Shown one piece after another: positions 29,028 to 37,988 of a stretch of DNA of 64,000 bases (positions within the stretch are counted from its first letter, which is position 1; every line of letters begins with the position of its first letter). The stretch comes from Planctomycetales bacterium (GTDB lineage Bacteria; Planctomycetota; Planctomycetia; Planctomycetales; Planctomycetaceae), in contig JANQPT010000057.1 in assembly GCA_028285345.1 (NCBI GenBank), positions 1-64,000 on the forward strand. The letters run 5' to 3'. A program made the position numbers and the translations under genes. The notes under the pieces are model-generated. The model did no database searches. It had not been told where the DNA came from and saw nothing but the letters and a program-made list of their open reading frames with translations.

Positions 29028-30143
29028 TCAGTCGAAACACCCGGCCCAGAAGTCTCGGGAATAGCAGTGAAAGACATCGGGATCACGTTCCCACGCGGTC
29101 CGGACCTCCTCGGCAGTTCCACCTGACGCGACCCAGGTCTCGATCTCGTCAATAAAAACGCCCCACTCTTGAATCAGCGTTTTTTCGGCAACGAGATAGC
29201 GAAGCGCTTCACGGCGCCGATGTTCTAAGTTGCCCCTCAGCGCCGCCCGGTCCACTTCAATGGCTGTACTGTACCGCTCCGCTCCGCAGATTTGAATCTC
29301 GATGCGTACCCGCTGCAGACAGGACCTTTCAATCTCGACGTCACTGTACGCGGCGGGCGAGATTTTGCGAACCTGCTCACGCAACATGGTCCAACTGCGC
29401 TGAAATGCGTCGCAGCCGGTGTGATTGTACAGCGTCAGCGTCTTGAGCTCGCACGTGTTGTGCGAATTGTCCGGCATCTGAAAGCCGTAGTCGATCATCA
29501 ATGTCGTGTTGGACTTGTCGCCGTAATTTAGCGTGATTTCCTGCCCCGCCTGAACAGGCTGCACCAGCTGCACGCAAAACGCGCCGTCGGTAAAGTTCCA
29601 CTTCGCATTCGCCCCAGCGCCGGCGTGATTTAGCAGTTCGATGTAAGGAACCAGATTCAGTTCGAAGGCAGGCTCCTCCACCAGCAACGTGCGCGATCCG
29701 ACCAGAGCCTGGTTGAAGACATACTCATCGAGCTCAAACGGCAAGTCGGGCCGGATTCGTCGAATTTCGTTGAATTCCTCGCGCATCGCGTCCCGTCGAC
29801 GCTGCAGCAGTTCGACGATCGGCGACCCCTGAAAATCATGCCATTGCGGCCAAAGCACCGGATGGTCAAAGTCGACGGGCAGCATGTCAACGTAAGCGCG
29901 ATGCGGATTGCTCTGTGGCAGCTTTCGCAAGTGACACAGGTAGATGGACATCACGGCCATGTCGGACATCTCGGAAAACGGCCGACAATACTCCGACTGC
30001 CGTACGTCGCTCAGCCGAATCGACTCGCTGGCGGGCACTCGGATCAATTCGGTGCCCGCGGGCAGGTCGCTACGAGCACGACCGCCGCGAATGCCGGACT
30101 CGGGCAACTCGACGAATTCGATGTCAGTATTCAGCGTGGCCAT
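29028..30143 (-). CDS. SET-domain protein (SETD3/Rubisco-LSMT-like methyltransferase)
   Basis: From ATG 30143 this is 371 aa; longer in-frame starts overlap the next gene. The split SET domain is visible. The N-terminal strand is VELPESGIRGGRARSDLPAG. A helical insert follows (HRAYVDMLPVDFDHPVLWP). The SAM/peptide-binding core is VPYIELLNHAGAGANAKWNF near residue 165, and GQEITLNYGDKSNTTLMIDYGF near 200 carries the catalytic-type Tyr. A C-terminal substrate-binding-like helical domain follows. The NHxxx and NYGxKxN pattern is that of the LSMT/SETD3/SETD6 branch, which methylates Lys or His in non-histone proteins. A protein methyltransferase is likely; its target is unknown. Confidence 0.8.
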   Translation of the reverse strand: MATLNTDIEFVELPESGIRGGRARSDLPAGTELIRVPASESIRLSDVRQSEYCRPFSEMSDMAVMSIYLCHLRKLPQSNPHRAYVDMLPVDFDHPVLWPQWHDFQGSPIVELLQRRRDAMREEFNEIRRIRPDLPFELDEYVFNQALVGSRTLLVEEPAFELNLVPYIELLNHAGAGANAKWNFTDGAFCVQLVQPVQAGQEITLNYGDKSNTTLMIDYGFQMPDNSHNTCELKTLTLYNHTGCDAFQRSWTMLREQVRKISPAAYSDVEIERSCLQRVRIEIQICGAERYSTAIEVDRAALRGNLEHRRREALRYLVAEKTLIQEWGVFIDEIETWVASGGTAEEVRTAWERDPDVFHCYSRDFWAGCFD

Positions 30144-30223
30144 GCCGCCCAGTCTACTATCTTTCGGAAAGTGATTCATTCCGAATCGACTGTGCATCCG
30201 ACTGATTGGCGCGGCGAAGAACG

Positions 30224-31639
30224 CTAACCAGCGGCCAACTCTGGCAGCGGGCGGTGGTCGCCAACCAGATACTGCGGCCGGCCGGCGAGGTCGGTGAACT
30301 GCGTGGTTGCCACGTCGATGCCGAGCCGCTCGTACAGCGTGGCAAATACGTCGCGAAAGTGGATCGGGCGGTTGAGCGGTTCTTCGCCCCAGCGGGTCGT
30401 CTCGCCCAGGACCTGTCCGCACCGCATCCCGCCTCCCGCCAGCAATGCGCCGGCGACGCGCGGCCAATGGTCGCGGCCGGCCGATTGATTGATCTTGGGA
30501 GAGCGGCCAAATTCACCCCAGGCGACAACCGCGATGTCGTCGAGAAGTCCCCGTTGCTCAAGATCGGCAATCATGGCCGACATGCCCAGATCGAATAGCG
30601 GCAACGCGGCGCGAGCTTCGCCGAAGTTATTCCGATGCCAGTCCCAATTGTAATCGCCGACCGACATCCGCCCAAACGGCCAGCGGCTAAACGCCAACGT
30701 CACGCACCGCGCCCCCGCTTCAATCACCCGCCGCGCCAGCAAAAACTGATCGAGCAGCACCTTGCCCTCGCGCTCCTGCGGGTACTCTTGGGTGAGGCCG
30801 TAACGGCTTCGAATCGACTTCTCCTCCCGGCTGAGGTCGAGTGCTTCCGCCAATCGCGGAGACGTGATGACCTCGATCGCTTGGCGATGAAATTCATCAA
30901 TTCCGTCGCTCAAACTCTGTTGATCAATCTGTCGGCGAAATTGATCGAAGCGAGACATCAGATTGCGGCGGTCCGCCAGGCGGCTGAGGCTGACGCCGTT
31001 GAGAACAATGTTGCGGCGATCGACCGCCTCGGTCTCGAACCCGGCGTGCGCGGGACCCAAATATCCAGGCTGAGTCGCCGGCGTCCGCATAATGAAACGG
31101 GCATCCGGATAGACGGGCGTCAAGTCAACTGCCGGTGGAACACCAGGCACCTTGGCGCCGAATTTCTTGGACAGGACCGCCCCCAGCGAGGGCCAATCGC
31201 CCGGCGGATATCCAGCGACCACCGGCGACGCCGGCATCGGCGGATGCGATTCCCAACCTGTGGAGCACCAGTGCGTGTTGTGATCGTTGCGGAATCCGCA
31301 CAGAGAGCGGATGAACGTCAGCTTATCCGCAATTCCGGCCAGCCGGGGCAGATGTTCACAAATCTCGACGCCCGGCACGCGCGTGTGTATCGGCTGAAAC
31401 TCGCCGCGAATCTCGGCGGGGGCTTCCGGCTTGAGGTCATACATGTCGAGGTGCGGCGGTCCGCCGGGCAACAGCACCATAATGATCCCACCGGCGCGAT
31501 GACGCGTGCCGCTGGCTGCTTCAGCCCGCAAGATGTCCGGCAGCGCCAAGCCACCCATGGCCAAGCCGCCGATCTGCATCCAACTACGGCGCGAGATGCC
31601 GTCACAGAAGCGCGACGCCGGTCCCGGGATCGTCAACAT
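30224..31639 (-). CDS. DUF1501 family protein (lone copy, Tat-exported)
   Basis: From ATG 31639 this is 471 aa. GGAGG sits 8 bp upstream; ATG 31645 and TTG 31657 are in frame too. A twin-arginine leader ISRRSWMQIGGLAMGGLALP is present. Family landmarks: MVLLPGGPPHLDMYDLKPE, FIRSLCGFRNDHNTHWCSTG, RCVTLAFSRWPFGRMSVGDY, WGEFGRSPKINQSAGRDHWP and ALLAGGGMRCGQVLG. Unlike the copy at 15.4 kb it has no PSCyt1/DUF1549 partner beside it; the downstream gene is a SET-domain protein. Enzymatic role unknown. Confidence 0.88.
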   Translation of the reverse strand: MLTIPGPASRFCDGISRRSWMQIGGLAMGGLALPDILRAEAASGTRHRAGGIIMVLLPGGPPHLDMYDLKPEAPAEIRGEFQPIHTRVPGVEICEHLPRLAGIADKLTFIRSLCGFRNDHNTHWCSTGWESHPPMPASPVVAGYPPGDWPSLGAVLSKKFGAKVPGVPPAVDLTPVYPDARFIMRTPATQPGYLGPAHAGFETEAVDRRNIVLNGVSLSRLADRRNLMSRFDQFRRQIDQQSLSDGIDEFHRQAIEVITSPRLAEALDLSREEKSIRSRYGLTQEYPQEREGKVLLDQFLLARRVIEAGARCVTLAFSRWPFGRMSVGDYNWDWHRNNFGEARAALPLFDLGMSAMIADLEQRGLLDDIAVVAWGEFGRSPKINQSAGRDHWPRVAGALLAGGGMRCGQVLGETTRWGEEPLNRPIHFRDVFATLYERLGIDVATTQFTDLAGRPQYLVGDHRPLPELAAG

Positions 31640-31760
31640 CGTCATTTCCTCCGGCAAGCGAGGAACGCATCAACCAACCTTAATCTAACTGGTAGGCGGA
31701 CGCGCCGCAATGCAGACCACTCGGAGAGCGGATTTCGGAGCCGCGCGCAGTGCGCAACAA

Positions 31761-32087
31761 TCAGCCTGCCGCCGCGATTTCGGAAGAAACCGGTTCGTCT
31801 GAAGGACCGTCTTCAGTGGGCGCCTCACGCAGACGAATCAGACCTTGGCGGCCAAGCGAAGTCAGCTGGTAGAGCACGCCGTCGTTGCGGTCGGTGAGCT
31901 GAAAATCGAGAAAGCCGAACGCGATCAACTTGCCGTGGATTTGTGGGACATCCTCCAGCTCGACGCCGTCCAAATCGCTGACACGAGCGACCCAGCCCTC
32001 CTGGTCAGGTTCGGCCACCGCATAGGCGTTCAGCAAGACAAGCCAATCCGGATTGTCCTGCAATAGGCTGAGCTCGTAGTTGATCAT
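31761..32087 (-). CDS. Small cytoplasmic protein, winged-helix-like
   Basis: From ATG 32087 this is 108 aa; a TTG at 32138 would add 17 residues. The pattern LSLLQDNPDWLVLLNAYAVA, then helix VPQIHGKLIAFGFLDFQLTD, then VLYQLTSLGRQGLIRL resembles a winged-helix fold of the MarR/PadR kind, with the last strand pair as the wing. No family name can be given. The acidic C-terminus (EDGPSDEPVSSE) is probably disordered. It is 121 bp upstream of the lone DUF1501 gene on the same strand and could regulate locally; that is inference. Confidence 0.55.
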   Translation of the reverse strand: MINYELSLLQDNPDWLVLLNAYAVAEPDQEGWVARVSDLDGVELEDVPQIHGKLIAFGFLDFQLTDRNDGVLYQLTSLGRQGLIRLREAPTEDGPSDEPVSSEIAAAG

Positions 32088-32408
32088 GCTGCCAAATATC
32101 GGACGCTCTGCCGGGGAGACCCCACCCGAAGAGTTCAAGGCGCTACAACCGTTAGGACCGCCAGTGGAATTGGTTCTAAGATAGCTGGTGCGTGAAGATA
32201 ATTCCCGACCAGTTTGCGATCATATGGAACCTCCGGCAGCGCGGCGGGGGCTGACATTTTCCCCAGGAAATCTCAGCGCGGCGACCCGTTTCACTCCGTT
32301 TGCGTACCGTGTTTGCTATTATGACAAGCCAATTGCAGACCCCAAAACGCTGGAGTAAATGCGTTTCTGTCCCCTTGATTTCACACGCGAGACTTTCATC
32401 GTCCGCCA

Positions 32409-34214
32409 ATGTCGATCGATCACCCTCCCACTGAAGTGTCTTTGGCCGACGCACGAGACAGACAGCGTTTGACAGAACGTGCGCTGACAACCGAGAGGGT
32501 GCTGCAGGCGGTGGGAGTCGCGGCGATCGTGCTGCATCGCAGTTCGCGGCAGTTGGAGTCGATCACCGACATCCCGTTGGGATCTCTGATGCTGCTGATT
32601 ATGATCAGCTTCTCGGCCGGGCTTGCTCTGCGCTATTATTGGTCAGTCGAGCGATCCCAATATTGGGGCGAAAATCGTGCGGCCCTTGCGGTCTGCGGCT
32701 TGTGGCTAATCGGAGTGATCGTCGTACTGCTCACCGGGGGCAGTGAGCAAGGGCGGTTCGAAACCGTGCTCGATGTGAGTGAGGCGGCAGTGTTGTTGCG
32801 GGCGGCAGTCGGACTCGTGTTTCTGATTCGCTGGATATCGTCCGGCGGCCGCAACCCGGCGTTCATTTTGGCCGTTTCATTTTTGGTGCTAGTGGTAGTC
32901 GGCACGGGCCTGTTGATGTTGCCGCGCGCCCGAGCTGCGGGAAGTGAAGGCGGGGCCCCATTTCATGTGGCGTTGTTCACCGCCACTAGTGCGAGCTGTG
33001 TGACCGGCTTGATTGTCGTTGATACCAGCAGCTATTGGAGCCCAATTGGGCAGGCGATCATCATGTGCCTGTTCCAAATCGGCGGACTGGGCATCATGAC
33101 GTGCGGGTCACTGTTTGCACTGGTCTCTGCCCGCCGCCTGCAAGTCCGCGAAACCGCGTTTCTCGCCGATATGCTCGAAATGGAAGGCGCCGGCGCGGTC
33201 CGAAGACTGATGATCGCGATTGTGATCTTCACGGCAATCGCGGAACTCGCCGGTGCCGCAGCGCTCTGGGGACTCTGGCCGGATGAATTTGACTGGAAGG
33301 ATCGAGCCTTCTACAGCCTGTTCCATTCAATTAGCGCATTTTGCAACGCGGGATTCGCGCTCATGTCCGACAGCTTTGTTGGATTCTCCGGTCGCTGGCA
33401 AACCTGGTGCGTATTGCCAGGTTTGATCATCGTCGGCGGGCTTGGGTTCGCGGTGCTCTCCGATTTGGGTCGGCTGATTCGCTTTCGGTATGAGAACTTC
33501 TCGATCCGGCAAACTGTCCGCTTGCCGCGCGGACGTGTACGGCTCTCAGGCACAACTTGGTTGGTGCTAACCACGACAGTCGGACTGCTCCTGTGGGGTG
33601 CGTGTGGATTCTACATCCTGGAATCAGATGGTCTGCTCGAAGGGATGTCGCCCGGCGAAAAAGTCTCCGCCTGTTGGTTTCAATCGGTGACGTTTCGCAC
33701 GGCCGGCTTCAATACTGTCGACATGGGCGCGCTTCAACCGGGCACGAAGTTTTTTTCGGTGATGCTGATGTTCGTCGGCGCATCACCCGGCTCAACCGGT
33801 GGCGGGATTAAGACGATCTCCTTCGCATTGAGCATCTTGGCGGTGGTCTCATTGCTGAAAGGCCGCGACCGGATCGAACTCCGCGGTCGCATGATTCCCG
33901 ACTCGATTGTGAAACGGGCGTTGATGATCGTCGCGCTAGGGATCGTGTGTGTCCTGACGACGACATTGTTAATCGTCGTCATTGAAAGCGAACAAAGCCT
34001 GTTCTTGGACCATCTGTTCGAAGCGACCAGCGCGTTTGCAACTGTGGGTGTCTCCAGCATCGACACCGCCACGCTCAAGCCCGCCTCACACTTGGTGATT
34101 GTCGTCGCCATGTTCATCGGCCGGGTCGGCCCGCTCACGCTGCTCGTCGGCTTGGCCGGCAAGGAGGGCGTCGGCCGCTATACGTATCCGGAAGAGCGTG
34201 TCCAACTCGGCTAG
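32409..34214 (+). CDS. TrkH/KtrB-type potassium transporter subunit
   Basis: This 601-aa multipass membrane protein has the four selectivity-filter repeats of the Trk/Ktr/HKT family: TSASCVTGLIV, ISAFCNAGFAL, VTFRTAGFNT and TSAFATVGVSS, each with its filter glycine. The GSTGGGIKT signature sits between repeats 3 and 4. An N-terminal extension of about 130 residues adds roughly three extra helices. It imports K+ (or Na+/K+) across the inner membrane, gated in known systems by a TrkA/KtrA ring; no such gene is in the window. A c-di-AMP cyclase gene lies 7 kb away. It is followed after 57 bp by an oxidoreductase gene. Confidence 0.92.
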   Translation: MSIDHPPTEVSLADARDRQRLTERALTTERVLQAVGVAAIVLHRSSRQLESITDIPLGSLMLLIMISFSAGLALRYYWSVERSQYWGENRAALAVCGLWLIGVIVVLLTGGSEQGRFETVLDVSEAAVLLRAAVGLVFLIRWISSGGRNPAFILAVSFLVLVVVGTGLLMLPRARAAGSEGGAPFHVALFTATSASCVTGLIVVDTSSYWSPIGQAIIMCLFQIGGLGIMTCGSLFALVSARRLQVRETAFLADMLEMEGAGAVRRLMIAIVIFTAIAELAGAAALWGLWPDEFDWKDRAFYSLFHSISAFCNAGFALMSDSFVGFSGRWQTWCVLPGLIIVGGLGFAVLSDLGRLIRFRYENFSIRQTVRLPRGRVRLSGTTWLVLTTTVGLLLWGACGFYILESDGLLEGMSPGEKVSACWFQSVTFRTAGFNTVDMGALQPGTKFFSVMLMFVGASPGSTGGGIKTISFALSILAVVSLLKGRDRIELRGRMIPDSIVKRALMIVALGIVCVLTTTLLIVVIESEQSLFLDHLFEATSAFATVGVSSIDTATLKPASHLVIVVAMFIGRVGPLTLLVGLAGKEGVGRYTYPEERVQLG

Positions 34215-34271
34215 GTCTTCACGCGCGATGCGGGCTGGAATCTGACCTACGGAACGCATACACTGCCGGGC

Positions 34272-35558
34272 ATGAATACTTCAGCACAGAGCAGTCATCC
34301 ACGTTTGCGGGCCGGAATGGTCGGCATGGGCATGATCTTTGACGAGACCTATCGGCCCTTCTTCGAACGCGCACAGGCCGAGGGCGTTTATGACCGGCAA
34401 TTCGGCGATGTCGAGGTGCAGTTGACCGCTGTCGCCACCCGCACCGGCACGCGAGCCGAAAAGTACCGCGCCGATGCCGGCGACCGCATTCACCCCTTCA
34501 CCAGTCACGCGGGCGATGATTCGGTCGATCAAATGTTGGCGGACGGCGTCGACTTTGCCTGCGTGGCCACGCCTGACGACCGGCATTTTGAGGCCGCCAA
34601 GAAGATCTTGTCCACGGGTGTGCACCTGCTGGTTGAGAAGCCCTCGGTGCTTTCGCTGTCGCAATTGGACGAGTTGCAGACGCTGGCCCAAGAGAACAAC
34701 GTGCTGGCAAAAATCGTCTATCACAAACTCCTCGACCCGGATCACAAGAAGCTGCGGACGCTCGTGCACGACGATGTGCTGTCGCACGTCAACAGCGGCT
34801 ATTGCACGCTGCTCGAGCCTAAGTCGATTTCCGGCGGCCAGTTTGCAGAGTGGATTACCGGCCGCAATCCGGGCACGTATGTCGCCGTGCACTATATCAA
34901 ACTGATCGACTATTCTTTTGGAGGCCGATTGAAAACGATTGCCGCGACCGGTCAGCGCGGACTCGTTGGCCCGGCCGACGGTCCAACATGGGATAGCTGC
35001 CAGATGCGGATGATCTATGAGTACGACTCCGGCCGCGAGGCGGCGTTCGACATTCATACCTCCTGGGTCACTCCGGACAATTTTCCGGGATACGTTGAAC
35101 AGGAAGTCCAATTTCGCTTCGACAACGGCTTGTGGAATGGGCATTCCCGCAAGCGGGGTGTGGAAGTCACCGTCGAAGACAAAACGCCGATCAGCATCAA
35201 GAACTCCATGAACAACCACTACAACGGAACGTTTCTCGAACCGTGGGGTGAGCGTTCGCAACGGGGTTACGGGATCGAAGTCATCGAGCGTTTCGTCCGC
35301 GAGTTGGCCTATGTCGAATTCGCCGGACCGCCGTCCGAGCGGGAATCACGCCTCACGAAAACCCGCAATTTAGCGTACAATGATGTAGCGGCCGACAGGC
35401 AGGTTGTCGCCGCCGTACAAGCCTTGGAGGCGATTTTAGCGAGTCAACATCAGGGGCGTCCGGACTGTGTCGTTCGGGTGAACGATCCGGCCGGTGGGTT
35501 GGTGCTGTTCCAGCCGGGAAATGCGGAACCTGATGTGCTGTACGCGCCGCCGGTGTAA
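34272..35558 (+). CDS. Gfo/Idh/MocA family NAD(P)-dependent oxidoreductase
   Basis: This 428-aa protein has an N-terminal Rossmann fold (LRAGMVGMGMIFDETYRPFF, with the G-x-G-x-x nucleotide loop), FACVATPDDRHFEAAKKIL, and the family EKP motif in LLVEKPSVLSLSQLDEL. The C-terminal alpha/beta substrate domain includes the ISGGQFAEWITGRNPGTYVA region. Members reduce or oxidise sugars and related polyols with NAD(P); the substrate is not readable here. No Tat leader, so cytoplasmic, unlike many planctomycete members. It is third-base-dense with its neighbours and precedes the esterase gene by 28 bp, so the two are probably one transcript. Confidence 0.88.
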   Translation: MNTSAQSSHPRLRAGMVGMGMIFDETYRPFFERAQAEGVYDRQFGDVEVQLTAVATRTGTRAEKYRADAGDRIHPFTSHAGDDSVDQMLADGVDFACVATPDDRHFEAAKKILSTGVHLLVEKPSVLSLSQLDELQTLAQENNVLAKIVYHKLLDPDHKKLRTLVHDDVLSHVNSGYCTLLEPKSISGGQFAEWITGRNPGTYVAVHYIKLIDYSFGGRLKTIAATGQRGLVGPADGPTWDSCQMRMIYEYDSGREAAFDIHTSWVTPDNFPGYVEQEVQFRFDNGLWNGHSRKRGVEVTVEDKTPISIKNSMNNHYNGTFLEPWGERSQRGYGIEVIERFVRELAYVEFAGPPSERESRLTKTRNLAYNDVAADRQVVAAVQALEAILASQHQGRPDCVVRVNDPAGGLVLFQPGNAEPDVLYAPPV

Positions 35559-35586
35559 TCGAACCATTGAAGCGGGTCCGACCGTT

Positions 35587-37248
35587 ATGCGAGAAATCAA
35601 TCCCTCACAGGATGATCAGTCGATCCAGCGCCGTTCCTGTCCCAAGCGGAGACGCGCGGCTGGTTGGCGTCGCTTCTTGCGACGGACTGCGAAGACGCTG
35701 GTGTTCTTCGTTGTCTGGCTGGTGATTTTCTACATGTGGGACCGGCCTGTCCCGGCAGCCGCTTCCGATGTGACGTTCGAGATCAGTTTCGACTCGGCGA
35801 TTCGCGCCGAACCCTATACGGGGCGAGTTTATCTCTTCTTTAGCAAGCACCCCAACCCGCCGCCGCGGTTTGGACCAAACTGGTTTCATCCCGAGCCGTT
35901 TTTGTCGCTGGAGGTCGAGAACTGGAAGCCGGGTGAGCCGCTGACGATATCGGCAGACCGTCTGCAACAGGCACGGACGTTTCCCACCGATTTTCGAGAC
36001 GTTCAAGTAGGCGGGATGCGCGTCCAAGCGGTCGCACGCTTCAATCCGCACGCGCGCGACGTCGGATCGGGACCGGGCAACGGATACAGCGATGTCGCCG
36101 TGATTGATTCGTCGGACTCGGGATCGCCGGTTACTCTGAAGATCAAGCACCTCGTCGATCCACCCAAATTCCGCGAGTCGAAATGGTGTAAGGAGTTCAC
36201 CCTCCGCAGCCAATTGCTGAGCGATTTTCATCAGCGCGATGTCGAGATGAAGGCGGCCGTCATTCTGCCCCAAAGCTACTACGATTCCCCGCAACGGCGC
36301 TATCCCGTCATTTACAACATTCCGGGTTTCAGCGGCACGCACTATCGTTATCAAGTCCGGCAACCGATCGAAGAGGACAACGAACGCGGCGTGGAGTTCA
36401 TTCGCGTGCAGCTCAATCCGGAATGCGCACTGGGCCATCACGTATTTGCCGATTCAGCCAACAACGGTCCGGTCGGACAAGCGCTGACAACTGAGATGAT
36501 TCCGCAAATCGATCGGACATACCGGACGATTGCAAAACCGGCGGCGCGGTTTCTGACGGGCCATTCCTCAGGGGGCTGGTCGAGCTTGTGGCTGCAGGTG
36601 ACCTATCCTGATTTCTTCGGCGGGACTTGGAGCACGGCTCCCGATTCGATGGATTTCCGTGACTTTCAGCGGATTAACTTGTACCGCGCCGGCGAAAACA
36701 TGTACGTCGACCCCGACGGTGAACGCCGCCCGATCGCCCGCATTGGTCAGAAGCCTGCGGTCTGGTATCAAGACTTTGCAGAGATGGAGTGGACGCTCGA
36801 TTACGGCGGGCAATTATACAGCTTCGAGGCAGTCTTTAGCCCGCGCGGTGAGGACGGCAAACCACTGCTGCTCTGGGATCGCAAGACGGGAAAAATCGAC
36901 ACGCAGGTCGCCCGCACTTGGGAGAAGTACGATATTCGGCTGATCATCGAGCGCAATTGGAAAACGCTCGGCCCGCAGCTGCAGGGCAAACTCCATGTGT
37001 TTATGGGCGATGCCGATACGTTCTACCTAGAAGGCGGCACGCTGCTGCTGAAGAAGGCGTTGGAAGAGTTGGGCAGCGATGCGACGGTGGAGATCTTTCC
37101 CGGAAAAGACCACTCCACATTGATGAGCCAGACCGGTCTTCCCCAGCGAATCCGCCGTGAAATGGTGACGGCCTTTCTCGCCGCTTTTCCTCACGAGGGC
37201 CGTCCGCAGACTCCGAAGCAGTCAGATTCGATCAAGCCCACTCGCTGA
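35587..37248 (+). CDS. Membrane-anchored/secreted esterase (alpha/beta hydrolase)
   Basis: From ATG 35587 this is 553 aa. A basic N-terminus (CPKRRRAAGWRRFLRRTAK) precedes one hydrophobic helix, TLVFFVVWLVIFYMW, so it is an inner-membrane anchored or cleaved secreted protein. The first half (about 60-200) is beta-rich. The hydrolase domain follows: YPVIYNIPGFSGTHYRY, nucleophile elbow GHSSGGWSS with Ser near residue 323, and a late GKDHSTLM that supplies the His. It resembles esterase-D/PHB-depolymerase-like enzymes. Its end overlaps the convergent small-protein gene by 17 bp. Substrate unknown. Confidence 0.8.
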   Translation: MREINPSQDDQSIQRRSCPKRRRAAGWRRFLRRTAKTLVFFVVWLVIFYMWDRPVPAAASDVTFEISFDSAIRAEPYTGRVYLFFSKHPNPPPRFGPNWFHPEPFLSLEVENWKPGEPLTISADRLQQARTFPTDFRDVQVGGMRVQAVARFNPHARDVGSGPGNGYSDVAVIDSSDSGSPVTLKIKHLVDPPKFRESKWCKEFTLRSQLLSDFHQRDVEMKAAVILPQSYYDSPQRRYPVIYNIPGFSGTHYRYQVRQPIEEDNERGVEFIRVQLNPECALGHHVFADSANNGPVGQALTTEMIPQIDRTYRTIAKPAARFLTGHSSGGWSSLWLQVTYPDFFGGTWSTAPDSMDFRDFQRINLYRAGENMYVDPDGERRPIARIGQKPAVWYQDFAEMEWTLDYGGQLYSFEAVFSPRGEDGKPLLLWDRKTGKIDTQVARTWEKYDIRLIIERNWKTLGPQLQGKLHVFMGDADTFYLEGGTLLLKKALEELGSDATVEIFPGKDHSTLMSQTGLPQRIRREMVTAFLAAFPHEGRPQTPKQSDSIKPTR

Positions 37249-37609
37249 CGACCGGCACAAAATCGGCCGTCTTGCGTAACTTGGGCTGCATCGCGGCTTT
37301 CTCATCAGTGACCGGTGAGTCGACAATGTGCGTGCGAATTCGGCGGTCGACTTGCCGCGCCGTTCGCTTGTGCTTTTGAGTCACCTTCTTTTTGCGACCC
37401 TCATCCCGGATTAGTGCAAACGCCAAGTAGGCGACCACGGCGACCGAAACGGCCAGGAAGACGATGTTCGCAATGCTCGACGGAATCCCGTTGCCGAGGA
37501 TCATTCCGGTCTGATAGCTGAGCAGAATGATGATCGTGTTCCGGCTGATCAGCGGCGGCTCATTCGCAGATTCGGTCGTTTTTTTCGTCGCGGTCGGTTC
37601 GGTAGTCAT
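37232..37609 (-). CDS. Small membrane protein, two helices and basic C-terminus
   Basis: From ATG 37609 this is 125 aa; the frame stays open to 37726 but the longer leader looks unnatural. Residues about 22-38 (NTIIILLSYQTGMILG) and 43-66 (ANIVFLAVSVAVVAYLAFAL) are membrane helices. They are followed by a Lys/Arg-rich cytoplasmic segment (GRKKKVTQKHKRTARQVDRR). No family recognised. The stop lies inside the end of the convergent esterase gene (17-bp overlap). Confidence 0.6.
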   Translation of the reverse strand: MTTEPTATKKTTESANEPPLISRNTIIILLSYQTGMILGNGIPSSIANIVFLAVSVAVVAYLAFALIRDEGRKKKVTQKHKRTARQVDRRIRTHIVDSPVTDEKAAMQPKLRKTADFVPVVSEWA

Positions 37610-37903
37610 GGGAGCAGTCAGTTTGAGAGAGGCGATATTCATCCGAAAAGCGCCCAAGTGTAGGTTAGGATTCCGGGGTCGGCCCGTAATTCGCTTCCCA
37701 GAAGGGTCGGAGTTCCTGAACCGCAAGGAATTCGTCCGATTTCGACGATTGTGCAGCCGGGCCGACGACAGTCACAGCGGATTCCGCCATTTCTGCGACA
37801 AAGCAGAAACCGCCGCAGACGGGGTTTGAAAAGTCAAACCTGGTACCTAATATATGGGCGCTGGCGTCGTCGGCTTTGGATTTTGGATGCTTGTGTTTCT
37901 CAC
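37610..37903. other. Intergenic region upstream of pckA
   Basis: I see no coding frame of credible composition and no riboswitch I can name. The part nearest pckA contains the candidate sigma54 site annotated separately. Confidence 0.4.
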
Positions 37904-37920
37904 GTGGTGCGGGAATTGCA
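37904..37920 (+). promoter_or_regulatory. Candidate sigma54 (-24/-12) promoter before pckA
   Basis: GTGGTGCGGGAATTGCA keeps the invariant GG (37906-37907) and GC (37918-37919) of the RpoN consensus with exactly 10 bp between, plus TTGCA at -12. The CA of the TGGCA box is changed. The site is about 70 bp before the pckA start. Pattern match only. Confidence 0.3.
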
Positions 37921-37988
37921 CTTGGAGCGTCGCCAAATCTATGTTATCGACTCTTGCTCATCACTAACGATCATTGACGGAGCAATCA

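Noticed and set aside
30635..31897. 420-aa rightward open frame
   Set aside because: Antisense to the lone DUF1501 gene; no motif.
34281..35261. 326-aa leftward open frame
   Set aside because: Antisense to the Gfo/Idh/MocA gene.
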